DNA of 64,000 nucleotides from Tateyamaria sp. syn59 (GCF_007995245.1 NZ_VCBA01000013.1:1-64000); one strand, 5' to 3'. Positions 34,062-44,448 are shown, counted from the first letter of the stretch. The notes: a model not told the origin generated them from the sequence alone. Made by a program: numbers and translations.

Positions 34062-34093
34062 AAAGCGCCGGTCGGAAGACCGGCGCTTTTGCT
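34062..34093. terminator. Bidirectional rho-independent terminator
   Basis: AAAGCGCCGGTC (34062-34073) pairs perfectly over 12 bases with GACCGGCGCTTT (34078-34089) around GGAA. It has T-rich tails on both strands, suiting the convergent Atm1-type and RND genes. Confidence 0.9.
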
Positions 34094-34118
34094 TTTCGGC
34101 GCGGCAGCGCTCGTGCGC

Positions 34119-37100
34119 CTATTCCGCCGCTTTAAGCGGTGCCGCCGTGAGTGGTTTGGGCAGTGGCGCCTCAGCATGGGCGGGTTCTTCGCCGAAGTCC
34201 CAGACCAGTTCCTCGGTTGCCACGGTCTTGCAATCGCGCGACAGCGCCCAGTCCTGTGCCGCGCGGCTGGCGCGGCCCATGGAAAGTTTGGCAAAGAGCT
34301 GGCTGAGCCAACCGGCATAGGTCACGATCCAGACCCGCAGCGCCAGCAAGGATGGCGTCACCATCAGTGTCAGCACCGTGGCAATCCCCAGGCCAAATAC
34401 GACCGCCGTCGCCAACTGCTTCCACCAAAGTGCCGTGGGGCTGTCGACGGTGTAACCGCCATTGCCGAAGTCCAGAGACAGGCCGAACATCATCGGCGCA
34501 AGGCCCGCCATCGTCGTGATCGTGGTCAGCAGCACGGGGCGGATACGGTCCTGCGCCGTGCGGATGATCGCCTCGATCCGGGGCATGTATTTTTCGTATT
34601 CCTGGTAGGTGTCGATCAGCACGATGTTGTTGTTCACCACGATGCCCGCCAACGCGACGATGCCCGTACCCGTCATGATGATCGAGAACGCCTGTCCCAT
34701 GACAAGCATCCCGATCAGCACACCGGTCGTGGACAGCACGACCGCACCTAGCACGAGGAGCGCGTTGTAGATCGAATTGAACTGGGCCAGCAGGATGATG
34801 AACATCAGGAACAGGGCCCCGGCAAAGGCTTGCCCCAGGAACGCACTGGATTCGGCCTGATCCTCCTGGTCGCCGGTCCATTCGGTTTCGACGCCTGCGG
34901 GGAACGGGTTCGTTTCGACCCATTTTGTGATCTCAGCGATGCGCTCGTTGGCGTTTACGGGGATCATCCGCAACTCACCCGCATTCAATTCTGCCTGTAG
35001 GTCCACGCCCCGGCCCTCGGGCGCGAGGTTGAAGAGGGCGTATCCCTGCCCATCGACAGTGACAACGGCATCCGTTGAGGGGCGCACGGTGGCGACGATC
35101 TGCTCGACATCTGTGGTGCCATTGACCCGCTCGGTCCGCACCAGTTTATGCAGGCCGTCGAGGACATCCGCCTTCACATCGAAATACCGCTTCTGATCGA
35201 CCCGGCTGATCTGCGCCAACTCGGCCACGGGGATGCGGGTGATGAAGTTGGCCAGCGGCACCAGACCATCCGCCGTGCGCACCTTCAGCGTGTCGAGCGT
35301 GGACAACACCCGGTCATCTTCCGGCAGGCGCACGCGGATTTCGATTTCCTCGTCCGACGTGTCCACCCGCATCGTGTCCAGCAGCAGACCGCGCGTCACC
35401 AGTTGCACCATCGCGCCAACGGTCGCCACATCAGCGCCGAAACGGCCCGCTTTTTCGACATCCACGTCGATCTGCCAGTCGATGCCGGGCAGGGGGCGCG
35501 TGTCCTCGATCCGGGTCAGGCCCGGCGTGCTGTCGAACTGGGCTCGGGCGAGGGATGCCGATTGCAACAGGTCTTCCCAATTGTCGCCCTTGATGCGCAG
35601 ATGCACAGGCTTGGCCGATGCCGGGCCCTGCGCCAGCGCTAGAACCTCGGTCCGGATGCCCGGGATCTGCGACAGCTCCGCCGTCAGCTCATCCAGGATG
35701 GTGTTGCCGTCAAAATCAGATGCCTTGACTTGCCGCATGACCGTCCGATCGGTGAAGGGGATCGTGAACCATGGCTCGGACGTGTCGGGCCGGTCCTCCC
35801 ATGCGATGGTCTCCAACTGGATCTGACCAATGGTGTCGCGCGGGCTTTGCGCACCGCCGGTGTTGGCGTTCAGACCACCGGCACCGGCAAAGGCAAAGGC
35901 GCTTTTGATGCCGGGATGCGCCAGCACGATCTCTTCGGCCTGACGCAGCAACGTGTCCTTTTCGTCCAGCGACATGTTTCCGCGGGCCAGCACATAGACA
36001 ATCGACTGCTCCGGCTCCGTCTCGACAAAGAACTCCACACCGCGATTGTTGTTGATGAAGAAGATCATCGTGGTGCCGACAAAGACAAAGACGCAGCCGA
36101 TCATGACCAGTGGCATGATCGGATTGCCGACAATGCCCTGAATGACATAGCCGAAGGTCGACCGCTGATAGCCCGCATTCACACGGCGATTGCGCGTGCC
36201 AAACACTTTGCGCCAGCCCCAGGTGAGGCCAAACCCAAGGCGCAGAAACAGGGCGGTCACCGACAATGCTGCCATGATAGCCCCTGCAAAGGCGAGCGCG
36301 GCCAGCACCAGCATGGTCAGGCCGAACATGAACACGTCAATGAAGGTGGGCAGGACGGATCCAAACACGTTTTGTTGATCCATCACCGCAAAGGCGCCGG
36401 TAACACGGTCGAGCAGAAACGGCACCGCCATGAGGCCAAGCATCATTACGCCGGACAGCACGAACAATCCCGCATGGGCCAGGATCGGCATCGTGGCGAT
36501 GCGCTGGTTGCCGTTGCTCAGCGCCTGAATGAACCGCCCCAGCACACCGCCCATCACAGGCAGGTAGACCAGCGCAACGATCAGCGACGCGGACAGAACA
36601 AAGATCAGCGTGACGGGCAACATGCCCATAAACTCGCCCGGCACACCGGGCCAGAACAGCATGGGTAGGAACGCGCAGAGCGTGGTCGCGGTCGACGACA
36701 CGACCGGCCAGAACATACGCTTGGCCGCATCCACATAGGATTGCATGGGGCCGACCCCCGCCTGTTGCCGCTTGTCGGCATATTCCACGACCACGATGGC
36801 CCCATCCACCAGCATACCCACCGACAGGATCAGGCCGAACATCACGATGTTCGACACCGAAATGCCCATGATTGCCAACAGGACAAAGCACAGCAGGAAC
36901 GATGTCGGGATGGCAAAGCCCACGAGGGCAGAGGCCCGCGGCCCCAGAAACGCCAGTGACACGATCATCACCAGCGCGATGGCGGTCAGGACAGAGCCTT
37001 CGAGCTGACGCACCATCGACGCCACTTCGCGGCTCTGGTCGTTCGATGTGCCGACGTTGACAACCGCTTTCAGCCCATCGGGCCACAATGCACTACGCTC

Positions 37101-38009
37101 GGCGACCAGTTCCTTCACCTCGGTGGCGGTGTCGATCAGGTTGAAACCCTTGCGTTTGACAACCTGCAGGGCGACGGTGTCCGCCCCGTTGAAACGGGCG
37201 GTCGAGACGCGGTCCTCAAAGGTCAGATTGATCTGCGCCAGATCGCCCAGCGTGATGACGCGGTCGCCATTGGTCTTGACCGGCAACTCATAAATGTCGC
37301 GCACGTCGTCAAAAGAGGAGGGGATCTTGACGGCAAAGGCACCCTGCGCCGTCTCCACCTCACCTGCTGCGATCAGTTGGTTGTTGTTCTGGACAACCGT
37401 GATCAACTCGCCTGCGGTGACATTGTAGGCCTCAAGGCGCAGCGGGTCGATGACCACCTCGACCATCTCGTCCCGGTTGCCGACAAGGCTCGCCTCCAGC
37501 ACCGCGTCCAGCGCTTCGATATCGTCCTGCAGGTTCTTGGCCACGCGGGCAATCGTGCGTTCGGGGACGGGGCCCGAGAGGTTGACGATCACGATGGGGA
37601 ATTCGGAAAAGTTGAACTCTTCAACCGTGTATTGCTCGAACCCGTCAGGGAAATCGGCTTCAGCCTTGTCCATGGCATCCCGCACATCGGCCATGACCTG
37701 GGTCTTGTCCCAACCAAACTCGAACTCCAGCACCACGTTGGCATAGCCTTCGGCGGCGGTCGTCGACATGCGGTCCAGTCCGTCCAGGTCGGCCAGTTCG
37801 GTTTCCATCGGCTTGATCAGCAGGGTCTCGGAATCCGAAGCCGAAATGCCGGGGAACGGCACCGAGATCACCAGTGTCGGGATTTCGATGTCCGGCTCGC
37901 CTTCCTTGGGCAACACGATATAGGCCAGTGCCCCCGCCGCGATAGACAGAAAGACAAAGGCCACGACCATCCGCGCGCGGGAGGCGGCCCAGTCAACGAT
38001 ACCGGTCAT
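34119..38009 (-). CDS. RND efflux transporter permease, extended form
   Basis: A 1296-aa inner-membrane proton-driven efflux pump, longer than the usual 1020-1050 aa. The N-terminal TM (MVVAFVFLSIAAGALAYI) and the periplasmic porter domain begin normally (PKEGEPDIEIPTLVISVPFPG, in pieces). TM4 carries GLILSVGMLVDGAIVVVEYAD with the proton-relay Asp. The extra length lies largely between the two halves (about residues 490-660), where several added hydrophobic segments occur. The second half has GIVALAGIVVNNNIVLIDTYQEYEK. Its start overlaps the adaptor stop by four bases. Substrates are unknown. Confidence 0.92.
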   Translation of the reverse strand: MTGIVDWAASRARMVVAFVFLSIAAGALAYIVLPKEGEPDIEIPTLVISVPFPGISASDSETLLIKPMETELADLDGLDRMSTTAAEGYANVVLEFEFGWDKTQVMADVRDAMDKAEADFPDGFEQYTVEEFNFSEFPIVIVNLSGPVPERTIARVAKNLQDDIEALDAVLEASLVGNRDEMVEVVIDPLRLEAYNVTAGELITVVQNNNQLIAAGEVETAQGAFAVKIPSSFDDVRDIYELPVKTNGDRVITLGDLAQINLTFEDRVSTARFNGADTVALQVVKRKGFNLIDTATEVKELVAERSALWPDGLKAVVNVGTSNDQSREVASMVRQLEGSVLTAIALVMIVSLAFLGPRASALVGFAIPTSFLLCFVLLAIMGISVSNIVMFGLILSVGMLVDGAIVVVEYADKRQQAGVGPMQSYVDAAKRMFWPVVSSTATTLCAFLPMLFWPGVPGEFMGMLPVTLIFVLSASLIVALVYLPVMGGVLGRFIQALSNGNQRIATMPILAHAGLFVLSGVMMLGLMAVPFLLDRVTGAFAVMDQQNVFGSVLPTFIDVFMFGLTMLVLAALAFAGAIMAALSVTALFLRLGFGLTWGWRKVFGTRNRRVNAGYQRSTFGYVIQGIVGNPIMPLVMIGCVFVFVGTTMIFFINNNRGVEFFVETEPEQSIVYVLARGNMSLDEKDTLLRQAEEIVLAHPGIKSAFAFAGAGGLNANTGGAQSPRDTIGQIQLETIAWEDRPDTSEPWFTIPFTDRTVMRQVKASDFDGNTILDELTAELSQIPGIRTEVLALAQGPASAKPVHLRIKGDNWEDLLQSASLARAQFDSTPGLTRIEDTRPLPGIDWQIDVDVEKAGRFGADVATVGAMVQLVTRGLLLDTMRVDTSDEEIEIRVRLPEDDRVLSTLDTLKVRTADGLVPLANFITRIPVAELAQISRVDQKRYFDVKADVLDGLHKLVRTERVNGTTDVEQIVATVRPSTDAVVTVDGQGYALFNLAPEGRGVDLQAELNAGELRMIPVNANERIAEITKWVETNPFPAGVETEWTGDQEDQAESSAFLGQAFAGALFLMFIILLAQFNSIYNALLVLGAVVLSTTGVLIGMLVMGQAFSIIMTGTGIVALAGIVVNNNIVLIDTYQEYEKYMPRIEAIIRTAQDRIRPVLLTTITTMAGLAPMMFGLSLDFGNGGYTVDSPTALWWKQLATAVVFGLGIATVLTLMVTPSLLALRVWIVTYAGWLSQLFAKLSMGRASRAAQDWALSRDCKTVATEELVWDFGEEPAHAEAPLPKPLTAAPLKAAE

Positions 38010-39301
38010 TGTGTCTGCTCCTGGAAGGTCGGCGCGACAGTGACACCTGCGGTCACGAATTCCTGTCCCACCACGATCACGTTGATCTCATCGGGTAGAT
38101 CGGCCAGCCAGATGCCCTGTGCGGTGTCCCGGACGACCGTCGCCGAATTGAATGCGACAATGCCGTCTTCGTCCACGGTGCGCAGGCCCAGGGCCCCATC
38201 CTCGTTCAGTGTTAGTGCCGATGATGGAAGGAAATGCGCCTTCGCGCCTGCTGCGGAAATGGCGATTTCAGCCGTCTGGCCGTCGCTGATCTTCAGATCG
38301 GCATTGGGCACTTCAATCTCGACGCGGAAGGTACGTGTGGTCGGGTCAGCCGCACGGCTGAGGAAGGTGACTTCACCCGAAACCTCCTGCCCGCCTGCCG
38401 CGAGGCGGGCACCGGCGGTCGCGCCCGGTGTGATACGTGCGACCTCGGTTTCCGGGGCGTAGGCCACCAGCTTGATCGGATCAAGCTGGATCACGGTGGC
38501 GCAGAGTGAACCGGGCTGCAGCAATGTGCCCAGTTCTGCCGTGTCGCTTTCCAACAACCCGGCAAAGGGCGCGCGAATCTCCAGCCGCTCCAGTTCCTTT
38601 TCCGCCGTGGCAATAGCTGCGCTGGCGCTTTCGATCGTGGCGTCTGCGGCCTGCAAGCCGGATCTGGACGCGGTCACGCTGGCCTTTGCTGCTTCGAGCG
38701 AGGCTTGCGCTGCTGCTACCGCCGCATCGGCGTTCTTGACGCGGGTTTCTGCCGCAAAACCGTCTTCGCTCAGGCGGCGGGCCGCGTTCTGGTTCACAAG
38801 CGCTTCGTCGATACGGGCCTGCGCCTCGATGACCCGGCTCTCGGCTTCCGGCACCCGACTTTCTGCTTCGGTCTTGTTGGCGATGGCTTCGGCCAGCCGC
38901 GCGCGCGCCTCTGCGAGGGTTGATGCACGCGTGCCAGGGTCCAGCTCGCACATCAGCTGACCTGCTTCGACAAATGTCCCCTTGCGCAGCGGCGGAGAAA
39001 TGACGGTTGAGGATGTCTCGGCCCGCACTTCGACTTCGCGTGCGGCCTCTGTCTGGCCGCGCAAGACCACGGCATTGTCTATTTCCCGCGCAACCGATGC
39101 ACGGGCAACCACTCGGATCAAGGCTTGGGTGTCAGGGTCGCCCGAAGCCTCTGCAGCCCCGTTCAACGGCGCATCCGCGGTGTCACCTTCGGCGGTTTCA
39201 GCCCCGCCCGCAAGAAACGCGAGGGTTCGTTCCCGCTCGATAATCCAAAAATACAGCCCTGCGCCCACAACAATGGCCAAGATCAACGACACAATCCGCA
39301 T
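38006..39301 (-). CDS. RND efflux periplasmic adaptor subunit (membrane fusion protein)
   Basis: A 431-aa adaptor linking the RND pump to an outer-membrane channel. The N-terminal anchor is IVSLILAIVVGAGLYFWII, the lipoyl part has EVRAETSSTVISPPLRKGTFVEAGQ (in pieces), and a long Ala/Glu-rich helical hairpin covers about residues 125-220. The closing lipoyl half is LEIRAPFAGLLESDTAELG. The ATG at 39301 follows AGGAAAG; the longer frame to 39358 is unlikely. It forms a two-gene operon with the permease. No outer-membrane channel gene is nearby, so a shared TolC-like protein is implied. Confidence 0.92.
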   Translation of the reverse strand: MRIVSLILAIVVGAGLYFWIIERERTLAFLAGGAETAEGDTADAPLNGAAEASGDPDTQALIRVVARASVAREIDNAVVLRGQTEAAREVEVRAETSSTVISPPLRKGTFVEAGQLMCELDPGTRASTLAEARARLAEAIANKTEAESRVPEAESRVIEAQARIDEALVNQNAARRLSEDGFAAETRVKNADAAVAAAQASLEAAKASVTASRSGLQAADATIESASAAIATAEKELERLEIRAPFAGLLESDTAELGTLLQPGSLCATVIQLDPIKLVAYAPETEVARITPGATAGARLAAGGQEVSGEVTFLSRAADPTTRTFRVEIEVPNADLKISDGQTAEIAISAAGAKAHFLPSSALTLNEDGALGLRTVDEDGIVAFNSATVVRDTAQGIWLADLPDEINVIVVGQEFVTAGVTVAPTFQEQTQ

Positions 39302-39544
39302 TTCGTATTCTTTCCTGATAGACGGCACTTCGCAAACTGACGAAGCGTCACGCGGCATATAAGAGCTTACGTCTAAACTAACCAGTTCAGATTAAAAAAA
39401 TTGAGACACAATCGCAAGCTTGGCCAAATGCCGCAGATTTGAGCACGATTACCCGCTCTTGGCTTGGGCGCGCCATCACGATAAGACAGCCGCGAAAACA
39501 AACACGGGGTGGCCAGATCCACCACGGGAACTGGGAGCGCGGGC
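39302..39544. promoter_or_regulatory. Divergent spacer between the RND operon and yfgM-type gene
   Basis: This spacer must hold the promoter for the leftward efflux operon and one for the rightward yfgM-bamB-der group. An AT-rich stretch at about 39380-39410 is the best candidate. No efflux regulator gene is next to it. Confidence 0.35.
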
Positions 39545-40216
39545 GTGAGCGATACCGACAGCTTTATTGATGAAGTCACCGAAGAGGTGCGCCGCGACCG
39601 CCTGTTTGGCTATGTCAAACGCTACGGTTGGATTGCCGGGTTGGTCATCCTGCTGATCGTCGGCGCCGCTGGCTTCAACGAATACCGCCGGGCCCAGGAA
39701 CAAGCGCGGGCTCAAGCGCTCGGTGACGCGATGCTGGCCGCTCTCGCGTCCAATGAAGACGCCGCACGGGCCGAAGCGCTGGCAGGTGTCACCGCTGAAA
39801 CGCCCGAGGGTGCCGCCGTGCTGGCTTTCATGACCGCGGGCGCGCAGGCCCAGGCAGGCCAGGACGCGGAGGCCATTGCCACGCTGGCACCGGTCGCGCA
39901 ATCCTCTGACCTGCCGCTGATCTACCGCCAGATCGCCACGTTCAAATCGCTCATGCTGCAATCGACAACCGAGGATGCCGACACCCGCCGCCAGGGCTTT
40001 GCGGCCCTCGCTGTTCCCGGCGTCCGCCTCCGTCTGCACGCCGAAGAGCAACTGGCGCTCATCGATATCGAGACCGGCGACACAGACGCGGCAATCGCCC
40101 GCTTTCAAAGCATAATGGACGACGCCGAAGCGACCCCGGGCTTGCAACGCCGTGCCCTACAGGCAATGGTGGCGCTGGGCGGCGCGCCAGAGGCCACAGA
40201 GACCGCCGGAGAATAA
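39545..40216 (+). CDS. YfgM-like tetratricopeptide membrane protein
   Basis: A 223-aa (or 235 aa from 39509) protein with an N-terminal cytosolic part, one TM (YGWIAGLVILLIVGAAGF, about residues 25-43) and a periplasmic Ala-rich helical part resembling the YfgM/Anc TPR domain. YfgM interacts with SecYEG and periplasmic chaperones. The GTG at 39545 (SDTDSFIDEV) with an upstream GGGAG is preferred over the ATG at 39509. It is directly upstream of bamB and der, a conserved order. Confidence 0.85.
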   Translation: MSDTDSFIDEVTEEVRRDRLFGYVKRYGWIAGLVILLIVGAAGFNEYRRAQEQARAQALGDAMLAALASNEDAARAEALAGVTAETPEGAAVLAFMTAGAQAQAGQDAEAIATLAPVAQSSDLPLIYRQIATFKSLMLQSTTEDADTRRQGFAALAVPGVRLRLHAEEQLALIDIETGDTDAAIARFQSIMDDAEATPGLQRRALQAMVALGGAPEATETAGE

Positions 40217-40217
40217 G

Positions 40218-41573
40218 ATGGGTCGGACGATGAGGGATCGGGGCATGGGACTTTACGCGCAGCGCCGTGCCGTGTTGGGGATTGTAGCACTTGCTGTCCT
40301 GGCCGGGTGCGCCGAACGGGAAACCATCCTGCCCGGCAAACGCGAACCGGTCTCGGCCGCGCTGTCCGGCGAAGCGACCGAAGCCGTGGTCCTAACGGAC
40401 GCGGCCCGCGACATCACACTGCCACCTCAGGTCGCCAATGCCGACGCGGCGCAAAGCTTTGGCACACCGGCCTTCCGCACCGATCACCCGCAACTGAACC
40501 AGACACTCACACCAATCTGGTCCGTGAATATTGGCGAAGGCGACAGCCGGAAACACCGCATCGTGGCGGATCCGGTCGTGGCGGGCGGGCGCGTCTTCAC
40601 GCTGGACGCTGAAACGACCGTTTCTGCCGTCTCCACTTCCGGCCAGCTGCTATGGCAACGCGATATCCTGCCCGCCCGCGCCGAACAGGGCGATGGCACC
40701 GGTGGCGGGCTCGCCGTTGATGGCGATGTGCTTTATGTCTCAAGCGGCCTCGGCACGCTCACCGCGCTTGACACCAGCACTGGCGGCACCCTGTGGACGC
40801 AAGAACTGGAGGCGATCGGCGTCGGGCGCCCTACAGTGTTCGAAAACCTCGTTTACGTCATGGCTGGCGACGACACCGGCTGGGCTATCGAAAAAGACGA
40901 CGGGCGTATCGCCTGGCAAGTCACAAGTTCCGAAGCACGCACGAACGTGCTGGGTGGCCCCGCGCCCATCGTGACGGACGGGCTCACGGTCTTCTCCTTC
41001 GGCTCGGGCGAGTTGCAGGCCGTGTTCCGGCAGGGCGGGCTCCGGCGCTGGGACGCCTCTGTTCTGGGGGAACGGCAGGGGCGTGCATTGTCCAAGGTCG
41101 ATGATGTCACCGGTCGGCCCATCGCCAAGGATGGTGTCATCTATGCCGGAAACCAGTCCGGGCGCACCGTGGCCGTGAACGCAGGCTCCGGCACCCCGAT
41201 CTGGACCGCGGGCGAGGGGGCGATCGACACCGTTCTGCCGGTGGGCAACAGTGTCTTCCTGATCTCCGACCGCAACGAACTGCTTCGTCTCGATGCCGCA
41301 GATGGCAGCCGGGTCTGGGGCACGCGCCTGCCCAACTTTGTTCAGAACCGGCCAAATCGCCAGTCCGAGGTCTTTGCCCATCACGGCCCCGTTTTGGCTG
41401 GCGGCCGCCTGCTGGTTGCCTCGTCGGATGAAGTGCTGCGCAGTTTTGACCCTACAACGGGCGCGCTGGCCGGTTCGGCAGATATTCCCGGTGGTGCATC
41501 CACGGCCCCCGTGGTTGCGGGGCAAACACTGTATGTCGTGTCGCGCAACGGGCAATTGCTGGCCTACCGATAA
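40218..41573 (+). CDS. bamB: Outer-membrane assembly lipoprotein BamB-like beta-propeller
   Basis: A 451-aa PQQ-repeat beta-propeller lipoprotein. The lipobox LAGC follows VLGIVALAV, giving lipidation near residue 34. Repeated blade motifs include GRVFTLDAETTVSAVSTSGQLLWQ (in pieces), TALDTSTGGTLWTQEL and AVNAGSGTPIWTAGEG. BamB supports the BamA complex that inserts outer-membrane barrels. The start could be 40218, 40230 or 40245, all upstream of the signal. It starts one base after the yfgM-type stop. Confidence 0.9.
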   Translation: MGRTMRDRGMGLYAQRRAVLGIVALAVLAGCAERETILPGKREPVSAALSGEATEAVVLTDAARDITLPPQVANADAAQSFGTPAFRTDHPQLNQTLTPIWSVNIGEGDSRKHRIVADPVVAGGRVFTLDAETTVSAVSTSGQLLWQRDILPARAEQGDGTGGGLAVDGDVLYVSSGLGTLTALDTSTGGTLWTQELEAIGVGRPTVFENLVYVMAGDDTGWAIEKDDGRIAWQVTSSEARTNVLGGPAPIVTDGLTVFSFGSGELQAVFRQGGLRRWDASVLGERQGRALSKVDDVTGRPIAKDGVIYAGNQSGRTVAVNAGSGTPIWTAGEGAIDTVLPVGNSVFLISDRNELLRLDAADGSRVWGTRLPNFVQNRPNRQSEVFAHHGPVLAGGRLLVASSDEVLRSFDPTTGALAGSADIPGGASTAPVVAGQTLYVVSRNGQLLAYR

Positions 41574-41613
41574 ACGGTAGGTGCCCCTTGGACCGGCGCG
41601 CGTGCATAGGGCC

Positions 41614-42126
41614 TCAAACGGGACCTTTGCGTGCAGTCTTGGCATAGATCACCTGCTCCGCACCAAACCGTTGAACCCGCGTGATCGCTACCATGCCCAG
41701 CTGTTCAAGCAGGCGGCAGGACGCCCCATTCGCGGTCTGGGTTTCCGCGATCACCCGCTTCAGTGCGCCAGTGCAAAGGGCTTCGGCAACGACAGCGCCA
41801 ACGGCTTCGCGGGCATATCCATGCCCCCACACGGCGGGATCGAACTGGTACGACACCTCTGTATCTGCCCCGTCCTTGTGCCGCCCCAGCTCCACCATCC
41901 CAAGCGATTGGGCGTCTGCAGCACGACAGACCAGCCAGGCCGCCGCACCATCGGGCAAGGACAGGTATTCCCAAAACCGGCGCATCGCATGTTGCCTTGA
42001 TACGGGGCCGCCCAGATACCGTCGCGTGTCGGCATTGCCCAGCAAGCGTACGAAGAACCGGCAGTCCTGCAGGGCCAGCGGACGCAAAACCAGCCGCTGT
42101 GTCCGTATCTCTTGTGCAAGCCTCAT
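41614..42126 (-). CDS. GNAT family N-acetyltransferase
   Basis: A 170-aa acetyltransferase of the RimJ/RimL-like group. It begins [21 protein letters not shown], has a GxG-type acetyl-CoA loop in [18 protein letters not shown] (near residues 97-114) and a typical [12 protein letters not shown] near the end. The start at 42126 matches the family N-terminus; the longer open frame overlaps der in antisense and is an artefact. It is convergent with bamB and divergent from der. The acceptor is unknown. Confidence 0.88.
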   Translation of the reverse strand: MRLAQEIRTQRLVLRPLALQDCRFFVRLLGNADTRRYLGGPVSRQHAMRRFWEYLSLPDGAAAWLVCRAADAQSLGMVELGRHKDGADTEVSYQFDPAVWGHGYAREAVGAVVAEALCTGALKRVIAETQTANGASCRLLEQLGMVAITRVQRFGAEQVIYAKTARKGPV

Positions 42127-42241
42127 GGAACCAGCAAAGGCAGAGCCGTGGGACAACGCAAGGTTCGTGTGCGTCGGACCCCCTTTAAGTGACCGTCCGC
42201 ATAGTCTATGTGCACGGCTTGATCTGTCGGATACGCACCCC

Positions 42242-43693
42242 ATGACCATGACCCTCGCCATTGTCGGACGGCCCAATGTGGGCAAGTCGACGCTGTTCAA
42301 CCGCCTTGTGGGCAAGCGCCTGGCGCTGGTCGACGACCAGCCCGGCGTGACGCGCGACCTGCGCGAGGGACTCGGGAAGCTCGCTGACCTGCGCTTTACC
42401 GTGATCGACACGGCCGGGCTTGAGGAAGCCAACGATGACAGCCTGCAGGGCCGCATGCGCCGCCTGACCGAACGTGCCGTCGACATGGCCGATGTGTGCC
42501 TCTTCATGATCGACGCCCGCACCGGCGTGACGCCGACGGACGAGGTCTTTGCCGACATCCTGCGCAAGCGCGCCGATCACGTGCTGCTCGCCGCCAACAA
42601 GGGCGAAGGGTCCGCCGCCGATGCTGGCGTGCTCGAAGCCTTCTCGCTCGGTCTGGGCGAGCCGATCCGACTGTCTGCAGAACATGGTGAGGGGCTCAAC
42701 GACCTCTATGCCCAACTGCAGCCTCTTGCCGATCTCTTCGCAGAGAAAAACGCGCAGGAAGATCCCGAAACCGACGTGAGCGTGGACGGGGAGGACACCG
42801 ACGAGGTCCCCCAACCCACAGCCTCGAAACCCCTGCAAGTGGCTGTCGTGGGCCGTCCGAACGCGGGCAAATCCACCCTCATCAACCGCATCATCGGCGA
42901 AGACCGCCTGTTGACCGGCCCCGAAGCCGGGATCACCCGCGACGCAATCTCCCTGCGTACCGACTGGGACGGCACGCCCATGCGCATCTTTGACACCGCA
43001 GGCATGCGCAAGCGGGCCAAGGTGCAGGAAAAGTTGGAAAAGCTGTCCGTCTCTGACGGCCTGCGTGCCGTGAAATTCGCCGAGGTGGTTGTCGTGCTCC
43101 TTGATGCCGCCATCCCCTTTGAACAGCAGGACCTGCGGATCGCAGACCTCGCCGAACGCGAAGGGCGCGCTGTCGTCATCGCCATCAACAAATGGGATGT
43201 CGAAGACGACAAGCAGGCCAAGCTGAGGGAGCTGAAAGAGAGCTTTGAACGGCTTCTGCCCCAACTCAAGGGCGCGCCGCTTGTGACCGTCTCGGCCAAG
43301 ACCGGTCGCGGCCTCGACCGTCTGCACGGCGCGATCCTGCGCGCCTATGACGTCTGGAACCGCCGGGTTCCCACCGCTGCTCTGAACCGCTGGCTGACCG
43401 GTATGCTCGAACAGCACCCGCCGCCGGCACCGCAAGGAAAGCGGATCAAGCTGCGCTACATGACCCAGGCCAAGACCCGGCCACCGGGTTTCGTTGTCAT
43501 GTGCTCGCACCCCGACAAGGTGCCGGAAAGCTACAACCGCTATCTGGTGAACGGCCTGCGCCTCGACTTCGACATGCCGGGCACGCCAATCCGCCTGTTC
43601 ATGCGTGGGCAAAGCGATGCCAATCCCTACAAGGGCCGCAAAAAGGCGGGGCCCTCCAAGCTGCGCAAACACACCGAAGGACGGCGCGGTTAA
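42242..43693 (+). CDS. der: Ribosome biogenesis GTPase Der (EngA)
   Basis: A 483-aa tandem GTPase needed for 50S subunit assembly. The first G domain begins [19 protein letters not shown] (near residue 6) with switch residues DTAGLEE. The second begins [19 protein letters not shown] (near residue 201) with DTAGMRK and NKWD. A C-terminal KH-like domain follows. The start at 42242 (MTMTLAIVG) gives the standard N-terminus. The position after yfgM and bamB is conserved. Confidence 0.96.
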   Translation: MTMTLAIVGRPNVGKSTLFNRLVGKRLALVDDQPGVTRDLREGLGKLADLRFTVIDTAGLEEANDDSLQGRMRRLTERAVDMADVCLFMIDARTGVTPTDEVFADILRKRADHVLLAANKGEGSAADAGVLEAFSLGLGEPIRLSAEHGEGLNDLYAQLQPLADLFAEKNAQEDPETDVSVDGEDTDEVPQPTASKPLQVAVVGRPNAGKSTLINRIIGEDRLLTGPEAGITRDAISLRTDWDGTPMRIFDTAGMRKRAKVQEKLEKLSVSDGLRAVKFAEVVVVLLDAAIPFEQQDLRIADLAEREGRAVVIAINKWDVEDDKQAKLRELKESFERLLPQLKGAPLVTVSAKTGRGLDRLHGAILRAYDVWNRRVPTAALNRWLTGMLEQHPPPAPQGKRIKLRYMTQAKTRPPGFVVMCSHPDKVPESYNRYLVNGLRLDFDMPGTPIRLFMRGQSDANPYKGRKKAGPSKLRKHTEGRRG

Positions 43694-43731
43694 CCTTGGT
43701 TAACGGAATTTAACAGAAAAAGCGTTTGAAA

Positions 43732-44448
43732 TCAGAGTTGTCCCCGCGGGGACAGATTTTCGCCGCGTATGGCGCTTACCGTGGGTCGGATCATGACGAC
43801 CGCTCCCAGCACCGCCAGCGCCCCGACCGAGCGTGGATCAAAGCCGTTCTGAACGCCAATGGCCACCAGCGCCCAGATGACCGCGACCCCATAGGTCGGC
43901 GCGCGCCCGAGGCCTCGTTGGATCAGCAGCGCGAGGATCACCGCCGCGGTCACCATCAGCCAGGCCGCCGTCCGCTCGGATGTCCAGCCATATCCACCGA
44001 GCATCAGCCCAAGCGCCACACAGCTCGCCGCACTCAGCCACCCAGCATAAAGGCCAACCGGCCAAGCCGCCGCCCAGGGATCGAGCCGCGGACTACGCCA
44101 AAGAGCGATGAGCGCGCTGATCAGCATCACCCAGATCAGGACGGTCGCCCAGACTGGGCTCTGCACGGCGACCGGCAACCAAACGCTGCCCACCGCCAGC
44201 GACACCGCCAACGGGACGCGCATCGGAGCCCAATCCGGTGCCGACCAGCGCTTAACCACGCCAAAGCCCGCGCCGACCACCAGCCAAAGGTAGATCGGCC
44301 CCCAGATCGCAAACGCGTATCCTTCGGGCTGCACGGGCGGGTTGATCTGCGGAACGGGGAACTGGTCGCCTTCGAACCCACCGAAATCCGGCACCCAGAA
44401 GGGCGACGCGGCAAAGGTCAGGGCGAGGATCAGCACGAGCGCAGGCAT
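43732..44448 (-). CDS. TspO/MBR-like tryptophan-rich membrane protein
   Basis: A 238-aa protein with about seven hydrophobic segments. INPPVQPEGYAFAIWGPIY near the N-terminus is the family hallmark, and Trp-rich helices follow (VWLPVAVQSPVWATVLIWVM, then LYAGWLSAAS). It is longer than the 160-aa TspO itself and fits the extended TspO/MBR-related group, whose function is unclear; porphyrin or tetrapyrrole handling is known for TspO. It ends 38 bases from the convergent der gene. Confidence 0.72.
   Translation of the reverse strand: MPALVLILALTFAASPFWVPDFGGFEGDQFPVPQINPPVQPEGYAFAIWGPIYLWLVVGAGFGVVKRWSAPDWAPMRVPLAVSLAVGSVWLPVAVQSPVWATVLIWVMLISALIALWRSPRLDPWAAAWPVGLYAGWLSAASCVALGLMLGGYGWTSERTAAWLMVTAAVILALLIQRGLGRAPTYGVAVIWALVAIGVQNGFDPRSVGALAVLGAVVMIRPTVSAIRGENLSPRGQL

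Noticed and set aside
41681-42241. N-terminal extension of der by about 187 codons
   Set aside because: It overlaps the GNAT gene in antisense and is absent from Der proteins; the ATG at 42242 gives the normal N-terminus.
42206-43672. A 488-codon open frame on the minus strand
   Set aside because: It is antisense to der, which has both GTPase domains intact.
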